From Hyposmocoma kahamanoa (taxonomy: Eukaryota; Arthropoda; Insecta; Lepidoptera; Cosmopterigidae), in assembly GCF_003589595.1 (NCBI RefSeq), contig NW_020654289.1, forward strand, positions 566,586-630,585: a stretch of 64,000 bases of DNA, given 5' to 3'. The first letter of the stretch is position 1. Every line of letters starts with the position of its first letter. The position numbers and the translations under genes are program-made. This document shows positions 1 to 11,165 of the stretch, in pieces. The notes beneath the pieces were generated by a model. The model was given only the letters and a program-made list of their open reading frames with translations, did not search any database and had not been told where the DNA came from.

Positions 1-124
1 AAATAACAAGTAAGTTACTTTTGTTGCCGCGGCTGGCAAAACACAACGTATCTTTATATTTGGAGTCTTTGTTTATTTAAAGAATCTGAGGTTTAATTCA
101 GTTTTCGTTTTGCTTATGATTTTG

Positions 125-845
125 TTTCGTAATTATTTATTTCTGTCTTAAGGCGAAGTATTTCAACGCCAGCCCTGATTTTAGGAGGTGCGATGTGTGT
201 GTGTTTTGGGGGGTCACTTCTCGCGTACCGCACTCCGCGGTGACCCCCCACACACAGAATAAAATAAGAGCAGGCGAAAAAAAATTGATGCAGATCCGAC
301 GTCAACAAGTGCCCGATGGCAACTGACCGTTAAACCGCTGGGCCACTAGCAAAATTTGACATAAATGTGACTTTAATAACTAATAGGGCTTCAATTGAAA
401 ATCAAAATTTGGCAGATTCTTGTAGTACCTATTTAAAAAAAATAAGTATCTCCATATGAAAATTATGTACAAAGTTAGATGTTTTATTCCTAATTAATTC
501 GTTTTAGACTATTATTTTAGCCTAATTTCAGAATTTTATGTTATCGGACTAAGTACATCCTCTTGTGTAACACATTAGCACAGTCTTAGGTGTATTGTAC
601 ATACTTTTTATAACACCGTTATTTAATAGTGAATAACAAAACAGTTTTTCTCGCTTCTCCTGCGGTGACTCGCCTTAAGTGTGAATGTTTTTTTCAAATA
701 ATGTAGGGTAATGATTTTCCTTATAACATCATTATTCGCCGTATTGTTTTATGATTTAATGCCATAAATAGGTATAATGCACATTTATGCATTACATACC
801 TCCATCACACCCTTGGTGTATATAATTTAAGACCACGTCTGTTAT
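125..845. repeat. Interspersed repeat, copy 1 of 2 (partner at 25060-26095)
   Basis: Blocks of this stretch recur in the same order 25 kb away: a block around 'aaggcgaagtatttcaa', one around 'cgatggcaactgac', one around 'cgcttctcctgcggtgactc', and one around 'taatgcacatttatgcatta'. The second copy is longer because other repeats are inserted in it. Divergence is substantial, so both are old. A tRNA-like A-box (TAGTGGCCCAGCGG, minus strand near 345) hints at a SINE-derived part, but I cannot assign a family. Confidence 0.6.
195..257. repeat. Inverted repeat / hairpin with G-tract arms
   Basis: GGGGGGTCAC (208-217) pairs perfectly with GTGACCCCCC (240-249). The pairing extends through TGTGTGT on the left and ACACACA on the right with a TTTT bulge. 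It sits inside the repeat above. The partner copy near 25110-25160 has lost the hairpin. Confidence 0.7.
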
Positions 846-1296
846 TCTTCTACTCGGCGGAGCACAGCTTTCTCTCATAGATTTTTCGATTTTCGGTGGG
901 TACAAGTGTAATAACATAAATAAGCCAATTGGAATTTATTCCACTCACAAAATTGAACTGTAAAGTGACTATGACCAATTGGCTTAAAAATCTAAACTAC
1001 GACGAAGCTGAAAACCTCTTAATAGTTCCAACTTAATGTTATCAGTACCAAATTAACATAGTTTATTCCCTTTTGATGGCTAATCGGGTTTTGCACACAA
1101 ACTTACACACTCAAACACACACACACACACACACAACACCCACATACCCATATACTCACATTCGCCTCACGCTTAAGTCTAGTTCTATTCTCTTATCCAA
1201 GTCCAAGTCTATACTTACCTTTGGTCCGGAGTGTAGGGTTTGGTGATTTGTAATACAGGTCTCCTAGTACGGACGCCAATCTCTCACACAGACTTA
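846..1296. other. No gene seen; short (CA)n
   Basis: AT-rich sequence without a convincing reading frame. A short CA microsatellite lies at about 1115-1134. Confidence 0.6.
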
Positions 1297-1473
1297 GGGT
1301 CGTATTCTAGAACTCTACTCAATGCTCAAGTCAGGACTTGAGTATGGTTCAAAGCACTAGAAATCATACTCAAGTCCTTGCCATTATAGCGTCGTATTTC
1401 CAGTGCTTGAAATCATACTCATGTCTGCTCAAATCCTGACTTGAGCATTGAGTAGAGTTCTGGAATACGACCC
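1297..1473. mobile_element. Palindromic MITE, PIF/Harbinger-like
   Basis: This 177-bp element folds back on itself almost end to end. The left arm GGGTCGTATTCTAGAACTCT matches the reverse complement of the right arm with one change, and the pairing continues through 'actcaatgctcaagtcagga'. Both ends are flanked by TTA (1294-1296 and 1474-1476). A 3-bp TWA target duplication with GGG-starting inverted repeats is typical of PIF/Harbinger elements. It has no coding capacity. Confidence 0.8.
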
Positions 1474-1762
1474 TTAATAATTTAATAATATTTAGATGAG
1501 TTTACTACTGTAATATATCCTAAAATTTTGTGAGAGAAAATAAAGATTTATTATTATTATATTAGTTACAAATTTAATTAAAAAACCTTTCATACAAAAT
1601 GAATAAACATTTTATTAAATTTGACCAACTTCTGCTGTCCCGATTTTTTCGTCCCATACAATAAAATCATCCTTATAAGAAACTGAAAAATGGTCAATTT
1701 TATTCATTTTGTATGAAAATGCTATTATAAAAAAATACTGTGTATATATATAATTAAGCAGT

Positions 1763-1852
1763 GATTTAAAGCTCTGAGTGTCACTGTAACTGTTATGGAC
1801 AGGCACGTAGCTTACCATCAGGCGCACGACTTGTCCGTCCCGTCACTTGATA
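1763..1852 (+). repeat. SINE-like family S1 fragment
   Basis: This is the 3' part of a family with about twelve pieces in the window. Diagnostic strings are 'tttaaagctctgagtg', 'gttatggacaggc' and the end 'ccgtcacttgatat'. It is 5'-truncated. Family polarity is inferred from the copy at the right window edge, which has a tRNA-like B-box at the opposite end. Confidence 0.75.
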
Positions 1853-2599
1853 TAAAAACAATTAATTCACAATGAAGATTGTGAGGGAATCGGGAAGCTG
1901 CAAGTGGAGGACTTTCAGGTGGTATACAGGTCTTGCCTACGGAGGTGGTGCCGATAATGTAATTTTCATAAGTGATTGATTACTCTCTATAACATAATCT
2001 TTAAGCGGAATAATAAACCTAAAAACACTCGAAACTAAATCCACTAAAATGTTGGAGCAAATCTCCTGCGGCTAAAAGGGCGACAATCGGATTTTAAACC
2101 ACAACAAGCCACAAACGCTAATCCGGCCCAAATAGAGCCTCGGCGCTAACATGTTTGACCGAACTCGTTACCAAGTCTTTATCGAGAACAAAGTTTTTCT
2201 GGAAAAAGAACTAAAGGCTCATCCTGTATTGGGAGTACGACGATTATAAACGACGTTTCCTAACAACTTAACATACATTGCCATATTTCTTGTATGTACT
2301 GAAATTTAGCTAATTGATAAAGCAGCAATGGACACTAAAAATATTTTCTCTCAGCTATTAGACGTTATATTGGATTAGACCGTAATGAGTAGTGAGAGCA
2401 ACCAAAACGGCTGATAAGGGTAAAGTCGCTACGTGATCCGTTAGATACTATTTCGAGTGACTTTATTTATAATGAATGACTTATATGTAATTAAATTATT
2501 AGTGAGCTTTGTAGTGAATTCTATTTTAATTACATAAAGGTGCCAGATAAATCACGTAATTGAAGGAAATTGATAATTCCCCATAGTAGGAGAACAATA
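1853..2599. other. No feature recognised
   Basis: AT-rich with stops in all frames. No splice-flanked open frame or repeat shared with the rest of the window was noticed. Confidence 0.5.
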
Positions 2600-2756
2600 A
2601 ATGTGAACAAATATCTATTTACAGAAAGCATGTCCTATAGTTTCTTACTCATTCTTCGGGAATATACCTTATGAGCAAGTGGTAATGTGTGATAAATTTG
2701 ACAATGTCAAGTGTAATTTATTTGCCTATGAAATAAATATTTTTAAATATTGAAAG
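2600..2756 (+). repeat. LINE 3' UTR fragment
   Basis: The stretch with 'tagtttcttactcattcttc', 'atgagcaagtggtaatgtg' and 'caagtgtaattt' matches the 3' UTR of the LINE remnant at 33110-34110 ('gagtttcttactcattcttc', 'gaatgagcggtagag', 'caagtgtaata'). Only the tail is kept. Confidence 0.6.
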
Positions 2757-3385
2757 AACGAAGCAGAATCAATTGACAGTCATTCAGGAAGAAAAGGAAG
2801 TGAAACCAGCTTGTAGAAATCCGTAATACATGCCCTCCTTGCTGGATGTCAGGTGTATGTATGACTAGTAATTTCACTATTCAAATACCGTAAGTATGTC
2901 CGCAGCACGTAAATGTCACAGGTGGTATATTAGGATCAGCGGTCACGCCCGCCATAGTAGTAATAATTAATGGAACCGCAAAGTTGAGGTGAGAACGTCT
3001 ATCGCAGGGGGTTGTACCTTGTCTATGTTTGGCGGACTATATCACCGCACATAATTATGATGGCCTAACGAAGATAATACTTCAATTTCAATGCATACTA
3101 TTCTCCGATAGCTATAGTTCTAGAAATGACATAATTGATTGACTATGTTCTCATTATCTGCATTGCAGAAAACTTATTTCTTTTACCTGATGAATGAAAG
3201 CGTTTCGTGAGGACACTTCCACTTTGAAAAAAAAAGACTCTTCGAAGACAATTATGTGAAGTGCACAATCCGTATGGTGTATTATAAACTAAATCCTTCT
3301 CTTACCTCTAAACACGTATCCCGCTCAAGGCAAGACTCTCCAGAAACTGCTTATAAAAAATTAAACAAAACCTAGCATTAAACAA
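2757..3385. other. No feature recognised
   Basis: This lies downstream of the minus-strand secreted-protein gene. No coding signal or named repeat was found. Confidence 0.5.
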
Positions 3386-3391
3386 TTTATT
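3386..3391 (-). terminator. Poly(A) signal of the secreted-protein gene
   Basis: AATAAA on the minus strand, about 86 nt downstream of the TAA stop at 3477-3479. Its position fits a short 3' UTR. Confidence 0.6.
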
Positions 3392-3476
3392 GGAACCCCC
3401 AATTAATTAATAAAATCCAAAAATATGTGATATTAGAATGCTCGAAATCCCACAAAGAATGTACCCACAAATTTGT

Positions 3477-4421
3477 TTAATAAAATTCTTCTACGGACGA
3501 CATTACATTTTCGGGCATTTGACTTCTGGCATCATCAGTTTGTCGTTTTCTAAATACAGATTTCGACAACACTCGAGTTGTTGTTGGGTTTTTTCTAGTT
3601 ACATCTTCTCCATCCTCCTTACGTCTCTTATCCTTCCTATTGGCATTTCTCTTAACATTGGCAATGAACGCATCTCCTTCCGGAGTATTACACCGCATTA
3701 CTTTGTTGACACTGTACACATGGCATGCACCGGACTCGTTCTCAGTGTGATCCGAACCTGGTAAAGATTCTTTCACTTTCAGAGCATATACTTCTCCTTC
3801 CATATTATATTGTGTAACTATAATTGTTTTGTGCGCTTTGCTTTTCTTCTTCCCCTTTTTATCTTTTTTTCCATCTGTTGACGGTGTTGAAGTCACATAT
3901 CTCTTCTTTCTCTGTACCGTTACAGTATTTGTAAGCAGATCAGAAAGTTCTTCTGAATCAGGCCGGTATTTGTTATATTTGTGCGCTTTTAAAGCTCGTT
4001 CCATACAATTAAAGCAAAGTGCACATTTCGGGTCGGTGAATACTATTTGTAACTCGTTCGTTTTCGTTACTAGAGGCGGTGCGTTTAAATTCAATAATAA
4101 TTTGTGATTTGGTTTCTGTCCGATTACCAAGGAGTTGTTAAATTTGATGTTCGTGTTTGATGCCCGTCCTGTTTAAACAAACGTTTAAAATATGTACGTG
4201 TGTGAAATAATTTTTTTAATACATCACATATATAATAATAATTTTGCCACAACAACAGTAAAATATATTACTATTTTAAATCTTTATAACCGAAAATAAT
4301 TCAAAGTTACAAATAAGAAACAATACAATAATGTCCCTAAGCAAGTCCGAACATTATAAAAGAACTCACCAAACGCTTGCGGCAATAATGCCAAGAGGAC
4401 ACATAACAACAAGGAACTCAT
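3477..4421 (-). CDS. Putative small secreted protein, two exons (host gene)
   Basis: I do not recognise the family. Exon 1 (4421-4370) encodes M plus a hydrophobic Leu-rich signal peptide (MSSLLLCVLLALLPQAFG). It ends at a consensus donor, G|GTGAGT. A 201-nt intron ends in TTTAAACAG|GA at 4169, and exon 2 (4168-3477) continues in frame to TAA. The product is about 247 residues. The mature chain starts near RASNTN and has five Cys, three of them clustered in DPKCALCFNCMER. It also has a very basic Lys-rich stretch (KKDKKGKKKSK) next to a possible dibasic processing site (VQRKKR), and a basic C-terminal third. No transmembrane segment follows the signal, so secretion is inferred. A TATA box, initiator and poly(A) signal frame it as one complete compact gene. 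The splice model is read from sequence. The function is unknown, and a taxon-restricted secreted or cocoon/egg-type protein is only a guess. Confidence 0.78.
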
Positions 4422-4484
4422 TACTTCTATTTGCCCACCCGGCGCTCTGAAGGTGTCTTCAGTGCAATCTCCTCACAAAAGCAC

Positions 4485-4516
4485 ACTAACAAGCTTCGTT
4501 ATGGCAGGGTTTTATA
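4485..4516 (-). promoter_or_regulatory. TATA box and initiator
   Basis: TATAAAA occupies 4516-4510 on the minus strand. TTAGTG, close to the insect initiator TCAGT, places a start site at about 4487, 29 bp downstream. The implied 5' UTR is about 66 nt before the ATG at 4421. A strong TATA promoter suits a tissue- or stage-specific secreted protein. Confidence 0.6.
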
Positions 4517-4529
4517 AAACGCGCACTAT

Positions 4530-5990
4530 GTTGCTCCCCGACTCAGCGCAGCTCGCCGCCTCGCCTCCTATTAAACATTTTCAAGTATTCCTTCACTCTA
4601 ATTAACGCTTTGAGGAACAATCTCTATGTAAACAATTAAATCGGCACAAGCGAAACAATTTGTGATTCAGCAAATATTGCATAGTTTCGAGATTGTTTTT
4701 GAAATAATGAAATGGATAGCCGCATGGTACTAAACGATCTTTTCCTGGTAATATGATAAGAATATTAGAAGGTTGCTTTTAAATACACTTTTCTAGCCAA
4801 AATAATTCGTAGCGCCATGAGAACATGAATCAAACAATTTGCGAGGAGTAAACAAACAGCCACGAACCGAAACTTACTTGTTCTTGGCTGAATTTACTAA
4901 GCTAAGCAGAGTTTACGTTATTAATGGCACGTGGTGTGAAACACTTACCAGGAAATAATGAGACTAAACGCAAAATTTTCAATTATAACACGAGATATAC
5001 ATCTGAATACGACTAGAACTCAAATGACAATTTTCTTGAAAAATTACCCTTATATTGAACCTCTAGTTTATTATTATTTCAAGCATTGTCAAGATTGCCG
5101 TACTTTGCTCATTTGCTATGACAACATGCCTACAGGCAGCGGCGCGCCATTATTCGGGGACTTTCTCACTGAAACAACGGCAAGTAACGCGCTCACCGCT
5201 TATAATTGTAATAAATGCTTATTAACGCAATTGAAATTCATTTCTCGATTCTAAACTGGGAAATACTTTAAGAAATAAAATACACCGATTACTACGTTTT
5301 ATGGATTATTCGGTAATATGTTATTAATTATTATGAAGAACAAAGGCTTTGAAATGCTTAAACGCGTTTGATGAAATTATGCGTGAAATCCGCAATACCT
5401 GTAATTCTTTCAAAATTTAAAAAAAGCACGAAATTGTGGTTCCTACTTAAGCATAAATACCTAAACAAAACTAAATATTTACTGCTAGATCTATATGGTC
5501 GCAACGCCTTCTACAGTAATACCAAAAGCGTATAACGAACTCTACATACTCACTACGTCTCGTTTTGTAAGTTAGCGGGCTTTGCATTGAACTTAATTTA
5601 TTTTGTAGGTACATTTGTGTAGGCACTTTCCAACGCTCAAAGACAGCAAGTCTTCTGTTTACGTACTATTAGATAGTCTGTGACGTAGTTTGTTTACAAC
5701 CAAGTTCGTTTGACAATCGGTTGTTTGCTTTCCTCTAGCTTCGAATCGTTGGCTATTGTCGCATGTTATTGTTTACGCTTCGTCGTCGCGATTCGCGGCA
5801 TCCGTTAAGTAATATTCTACAATAGTCAGTAATATATTTTATATTTACCTTCTAGTAAATACGATTCATATAAAAATTTATTTGATTTTTTTATGTTAAA
5901 TACTGTTTCAACATGACATCTTGAAACTTTCGTGACTGAAGACCACCTATTGTTATTTAGTATATTTGTATATCCTGTAGTTAGTTACCA
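4530..5990. other. No confirmed gene upstream of the secreted-protein gene
   Basis: A 98-codon plus-strand frame (4958-5254) has no recognisable motif, and I do not support it as a gene. A minus-strand consensus donor (CCTG|GTAAGT, near 4950) could mark an alternative upstream non-coding exon, but no partner was found. The 5700-5820 part is richer in CpG than its surroundings. Confidence 0.4.
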
Positions 5991-5994
5991 CACT

Positions 5995-6245
5995 TTTTTT
6001 CAGACTTCCAAAAAAAAGAAGGAGGTTCTCAATTCGTCTGTATGTTTTTTTTGTACGTATGTTACGCGATAACTCGGCATTTGTGAATCGATTTTAATGA
6101 TGATTGTTGGAAAGAGTATTGGTACCATTCAAATTTGCAGAAAATATTCCACCTTTAAAGGTGGCAAACTAGGGGAGTGATGTCAATAAAACTTGCCAAA
6201 TACGTAGATGTAATTCCACGAAGCTTTGAGGTCGGTTTTTTTTGT
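5995..6245 (+). repeat. Interspersed repeat ending in 'gaggtcggttttttt', copy 1
   Basis: It shares the series 'tacgtatgttacgcgataa', 'gattttaatgatgattgttggaaagag', 'aaaatattccacc' and 'gaggtcggtttttttt' with 9475-9756. Its start 'cagacttccaaaaaaaa' is roughly inverted to its end, so the family may have short inverted termini. Sequences of this kind are widespread in Lepidoptera. I cannot assign a class. Confidence 0.65.
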
Positions 6246-6651
6246 CATAAAAATTACAAATATTGCTCCTTCGTTTATGTACTTAGTTATTTTGAAAACA
6301 GAAATGGACGAACGTCAACGTCCAAAAAAATTTTATAAATATAATTCACACTCCAATCTCGAGATACTTCTTGTACTTCCAGCATCTTTTCCCTTAGTTG
6401 CTTATTACACTGAGTGTTAAATGTAGCAAGTAATTTTGTTAATAAACTTATAACAGATCGTATAAAACTTAAGATAGCTCTCATTGCATGCGCCGCCGTC
6501 GAGTAGTTAGCCTTATAATCCATAACATAGGATGTGCCGCTATTTCAGTTAATATGTATTCTTATTTTGATATATTTTCACAATTTTAAGATAGAAAGAA
6601 AGAAAATAATAATTATTTGGTCTCTACTAGTAATATAAAGTATCTTAATAA
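6246..6651. other. No feature recognised
   Basis: Open frames here are short and overlap on opposite strands, with no motif. Confidence 0.5.
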
Positions 6652-6653
6652 TA

Positions 6654-7930
6654 GGGGTTAAAGTATGAAATTGCCGATTTGTACTGAAAATCGAAATTGT
6701 TTATTTTTTAAATTTTTAACAAATTTATTTAATCAAAATAGTTGCCATTATTATCTATACATTGCTGCCATCTAATGGGAAGGTTATTAATGCCTTTGCG
6801 ATAGAACTCCGACTATCTAGACTGCACAAACTGTGTGAAAGCATTTTGTACTGCCTCCTGGGAAGAAAACTTCTTGTCACGTAGATAATTGTCCAAATCA
6901 CGAAAAAAATGGTAGTCCATTGGAGCAAGGTCTGGTGAATACGGAGGATGACGAATGGTTTCTAACTGCAGTTCCTGAAGGGTCAAAATGGTTTCTCGTG
7001 CTGTGTGAGGTCTCGCGTTGTCGTTGAGCAATAATGGTGAAGATCGATTCGTGAGTCGGGGCTGTTTTACTGCTAGTTTTGTCAACATGGTTCGGAATTC
7101 GGCACAATAGACATCTGCCGTTATTGCTTGACCAGATCGGAGAAAACTATAGTGAATAACACCATGCTGAGACCACCAAACAGTTACCATTACCTTTTTA
7201 TTGGTAAGTTTTGCTTTAGGACACTGTTGTGGCATTTGACCTGGGGTCAGCCATTGCATTTTTTCTTTTCCGGTTATCATAAAGAATCCACTTTTCATCA
7301 CATGTTACAATTCGATCCAATATTCCTTCATTTCTGTACCGGTTCAACAAGGCAACACAAGTTTCAACACGCGTTTCTTTCTGCAGATCAGTCAAATCAT
7401 GAGGCACCTATTTTTCGTATTTTTTATTTTATTGATTTGACGCAAGTGAGTCAATATTGTGGGTAAGGTAACGTTAAACCATGCCGCTAATTCCTGGGTA
7501 GATTGACTAGGATCGGCTTCCACTATCTCTCTTAATTCATCGTTATTCACCTGTGTGGGCGGTCTTCCTCGTGGCTCGTTCTTTAAGTCGAAATTTCCAT
7601 CACGAAAGCGTTTAAACCAAAATCGCACGGTGCGTTCATTAGTAGACCCCTCTCCAAACGCAGCATTGATATTGCGGGCTGTTTCTGCCGCGTTAGTTCC
7701 GCGTCGGAACTCGCATTCAAAAATCACTCGAATTTTCGCAGTATCCATCTTTCTTGTCTAAATTGAATAACAAAAACAATTGAAAGTCGATATTCAAATG
7801 TTTCAAATTTAAAAAAAAAATCACAGAAACCATTTAAAAAAAGTTTCATTCGAAAACCTCAAACCATGAAGATTCTATGAAAATTCAAAGAACCTATTGC
7901 AATAAAACGGCAATTTCATACTTTAACCCC
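6654..7930 (-). mobile_element. mariner transposon (Tc1/mariner superfamily)
   Basis: This 1277-bp element is the usual mariner length. Its terminal inverted repeats are 23 bp and perfect (GGGGTTAAAGTATGAAATTG followed by CCG), and both ends are flanked by the TA target duplication (6652-6653, 7931-7932). The transposase lies on the minus strand between the repeats. Perfect ends with an inactivated gene suggest a moderately old copy that might still be mobilised in trans. Confidence 0.93.
6729..7748 (-). pseudogene. mariner transposase, frameshifted
   Basis: The DNA-cutting transposase of the mariner family spans about 340 codons. The N-terminus has the paired helix-turn-helix region (FWFKRFRDGNFDLKNEPRGR). 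The linker 'PHDLT' precedes the first catalytic Asp in VTCDEKW. The second is in LNDNARPHTA and the third in PYSPDLAPMDYHFF, giving the D,D34D arrangement. The chain is broken twice. The frame shifts near 7400 and returns near 7260-7300, so both ends share one frame while the middle carrying the first catalytic Asp lies in another. A stop at 6813-6815 also removes the last ~28 residues (FYRKGINNLPIRWQQCIDNN and so on), and the original stop is at 6729-6731. Resemblance is to mariners found in moths. The subfamily is not assigned. Confidence 0.9.
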
Positions 7931-8184
7931 TAATATTAAACATTGAGATCGATTGAGTTCTGCATGCAAAACAACACAACGCTGATATTCTATGGTGGCC
8001 AAGGAACGGACTGGAAGCCACCGACCAAGGATCAACAAAAGATAACTTAAATTTAAAATATCAAAATAAACACTTCACACAGAAAAATGTACACATAATG
8101 ATTATAATAATCGTCATATTTTGTAAATATTTATTTTATTGACTATTGTGATGTTTTACTACCATTTTGTTAATTTATTTTTTA

Positions 8185-8375
8185 CCCGACTGCGTCAGAA
8201 GTTCCGGTTTTTCGAGTGTATGTACGTATGTACGTCCATCCATTACTATGTCACGCTGTACAGCCTAAACCCCTTGATGGATTTTAACATAATGAGGTGT
8301 CGTTAGATTCACCTTGATTGTGGGAGTATCATACGCTATAAAAAGTTAATCAAAATAGTGAGGGGATGGTTTTTT
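8185..8375 (+). repeat. Interspersed repeat with 'acccgactgcgtcagaag' start
   Basis: The stretch with 'acccgactgcgtcagaag', 'gtatgtacgtatgtacgtcc', 'cttgatggatttt' and 'aaagttaat' is of a type I know as common in lepidopteran genomes. No second copy was seen here and there is no coding sequence. Confidence 0.45.
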
Positions 8376-8779
8376 TTATATAACATTATATTACACTGGC
8401 AAAACCAAAAGAGATAAATCAAATTAATGTATCACAAAATTGTAGGTCTTAAAAAAAATTCTATGAAAGCATTTGTCTATCTCCTAAGGATAACGGACAG
8501 TAACCATTTGTCACCCAACACGAAGTTGACACCGATTTAAACAAATAACAAAATATGACTTGGATTTCATGAGGAGTGCAGGCGATAAACAAAAATTACA
8601 AAACATAGTATATTATTTTTTTCTGTAATGTGAACACCTTCCTAAGTTCACGTTGGACAACTGATAGTTTTGGCTACACTACTGTATTAGGTTAGTCCTG
8701 TAATGGTTGTTGCTAGCTTGTGTATGTAAAAATAAATAAAGTATGGCAATGACCATTAATAATTCACTTACGTACGTAA

Positions 8780-9235
8780 TCTAGTGGAACGAAATGCACA
8801 ACTGGACAACTAAAATGGAAAATACAACTGCACAGCGCTATCTAGGTCTCCTCACAACTCTGTAACGTCGGTTCTCATCAAACAAAGAGATTCTGGTTTC
8901 ATCAGAAAATAAAACTCTACTCCACGTTATGCGACATGGACCCTATGTCGCATAAATATGAAACCTCAAACATGCTATACGGTGTTCACGGCCTAATTTA
9001 GACTCGCCAGCCCGTGTTAAATTCTTGATTTCATAAAACTTGGTTCTTAAGTCGGTCTTCTCTACACTCAGTACACCGATTTATTCCCGATCCTGGTCTC
9101 CTTTTGAATGAGCTAATCTCTTGAAATCGTGACTAGATCCTCTGAATAGTAGAAATACTTACACTAAAGCGTTCCACCACATAATCATGAGTTTAAGAGC
9201 CTTGCTTAAAAAGTAGAATATTACCCGGGATTGTC
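8780..9235 (-). pseudogene. Tc1-like transposase remnant
   Basis: Translating the minus strand in shifting frames gives, in order, a Tc3/Tc1-type helix-turn-helix (VVERFSVSISTIQRI), the GRPR-like hinge (FKRRPGSGINRCTE), and the first catalytic Asp motif WSRVLFSDETRISLFDENRR followed by VVRRPR. That is the domain order of Tc1-family transposases. Stops and frameshifts interrupt it several times, and nothing after the first catalytic region is recognisable. No inverted repeats were found around it. Confidence 0.75.
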
Positions 9236-9474
9236 TTGACTGTCATAATTATGGTGTAAAATTTGCCAGGAAAACAATTTTTTACTATTACACAGTAATA
9301 TCAATAAATTAAAATTACTTGAACAGAGATTTTTGATAATCTCCTAAACATCTAAAACTATACAACGCTATATTTTTTTAAATAAACTTAAACTCTTAGA
9401 TTTAGAACTGTTTGATTTACATGCCTCTTTAATACTTTAAAAAAACCGTTTTTCTTTTTGCATGAAACCTCTTT

Positions 9475-9756
9475 TTTAACCGATTTCAAAAACTTTTTTT
9501 TGTATGTACCTATGTTACGCGATAATTCTGTGAACTTGTGGATTTGAAGCGATTTTGATGATTCTTTTTGTGTTGGAAAGAGGATACTACGATATATTTA
9601 AATTTCGGCTATTTAAATTTAAAGAAAATATTCCACCGGCAAGGGCGGCAATCTAGGGGATGAATCTGGTTTCGCGCACTTTCCGGTAACTGACTTCAAT
9701 TAAACTTGGCAAATAGGATGTAAATCCACGAGTTTTTGAGGTCGGTTTTTTTAGTA
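9475..9756 (+). repeat. Interspersed repeat ending in 'gaggtcggttttttt', copy 2
   Basis: Homologous to 5995-6245, with an internal expansion around 9660-9690. A Tc1-like inverted-repeat element begins at 9757, in its 3' T-run. Confidence 0.65.
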
Positions 9757-10279
9757 CAGTCATATACCCAAGATACCTGACCCCCAAAGCCTTTGTTGGC
9801 CTTTTGGTTCTGAGCACAAAAATGTGAAGAAAATTGTTAAACAAACTTAATATTTAACCTGTAAGCCGTAAAATTTATTTTGGTTTGACTCCCTGGTAGT
9901 CTCCTTAGTGAATGACATTGTAAGAAAGTTTTTAAGCGAATTTGATCTTTAACGTATGGTTCTCACTTAAATACAGACTACAAATTTCAACCAGCTTTAG
10001 CAAAGCCGTCGTTTGCTTAGCGGTATAAGGATTGCTTTGCAAGTTGAGGCTAGCGTGGTTCGAGTCACATTAAAAATAAAATATTATTTAGTTATTTAAA
10101 CCATTTAAACCATTTATTTTCACACACATAATAATAATAATAATAAAAAAAAACTTTATAAGTAATAATAATAATAATTTACAGAAATGAGGATAAACAA
10201 TGTATAATTACGCAATTTACTGAATTAATGTATTATTAAAAAAAAAATAATGTAAAATAAAAATTAAAATTAAAATATG

Positions 10280-10392
10280 TGTGTGACGGACACGAGCTCA
10301 GGGAAATGCTGAAATCACTTTGTAGTGATTTCAGCCCTGATTTTCAGCTCGACCCGACCATGGCAGCTCTACGTTGTCGATCACACACACAA
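10280..10392. repeat. Fold-back sequence with 12-bp perfect hairpin
   Basis: GCTGAAATCACT (10308-10319), loop TTGT, AGTGATTTCAGC (10324-10335). The outer parts 'tgtgtgtgacggacacgagct' and 'agctctacgttgtcgatcac' are imperfect inverted partners, so the whole may be a small decayed palindromic element. Confidence 0.6.
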
Positions 10393-11084
10393 ATCGCAAA
10401 AAAACATCAAATATTATTTATCTAATAATAATAATAAAAATAATAATAATAAAATGAAATAATAATAACAATGACAATAAACCAATAATAATATTAACAA
10501 ATCTAAAATTATGAATTATCTTAAATTATTAATTAAATTATCTCAATTCTATACAATTATTTTAAAAATAGTTTCTATAGACATTCCATAGACATCGCAC
10601 AGAGTCTTATATTATGACTATATAATATTGTTTTTTTTTTGTTTTTATCTTCTGTTCTATCTTCTCTTGATAATCACATTGTGAATTCGGAAATATAGTG
10701 TAGTGTCAACTGCTAGTTTCGCCAAGGAGTATATAGATGGCGCTGTTTTAATTTTACGAAATAAACATCGCGTACTTTTATAATATATAAATAAGTTCAA
10801 CTTAACTTTTAATCATTACAAACCAATATTAAGACAATAAAACTGAATATAATATTGTTTTCCATTGCATCCGAGAAAGTATTTTAAGATTGCTAAATTA
10901 GATATAAGAGCTATAAATATTATTTTAGTGTTAAAGTCGCGTCATAGAACGAACTGAGTGAATGAATAGTCACAAAGCTGCCAATAAAACATCATAGTTT
11001 TAACATTACAATAAGCTTACTTTAAGCGCATTATGGTACGAAAAGTCAATATAAGGTTAAAGTAATATTGTTTTAAGAAGTTGT

Positions 11085-11165
11085 GGTAGGCCCCCAGTGC
11101 TCGTGGAATCGAACATGGGTATTGTAACTGGCAGTCGACACAACAAGCCGCTCGACCAATTTACT
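11085..11165 (-). repeat. tRNA-derived SINE-like fragment
   Basis: On the minus strand an A-box-like TGGTCGAGCGG is followed by a B-box-like GTTCGATTCC at tRNA-like spacing. The flanks do not form an acceptor stem, so this is a SINE head and not a tRNA gene. Confidence 0.45.

Noticed and set aside
4958..5254. 98-codon plus-strand open frame
   Set aside because: No signal, domain, promoter or splice support; its length is within chance for 64 kb.
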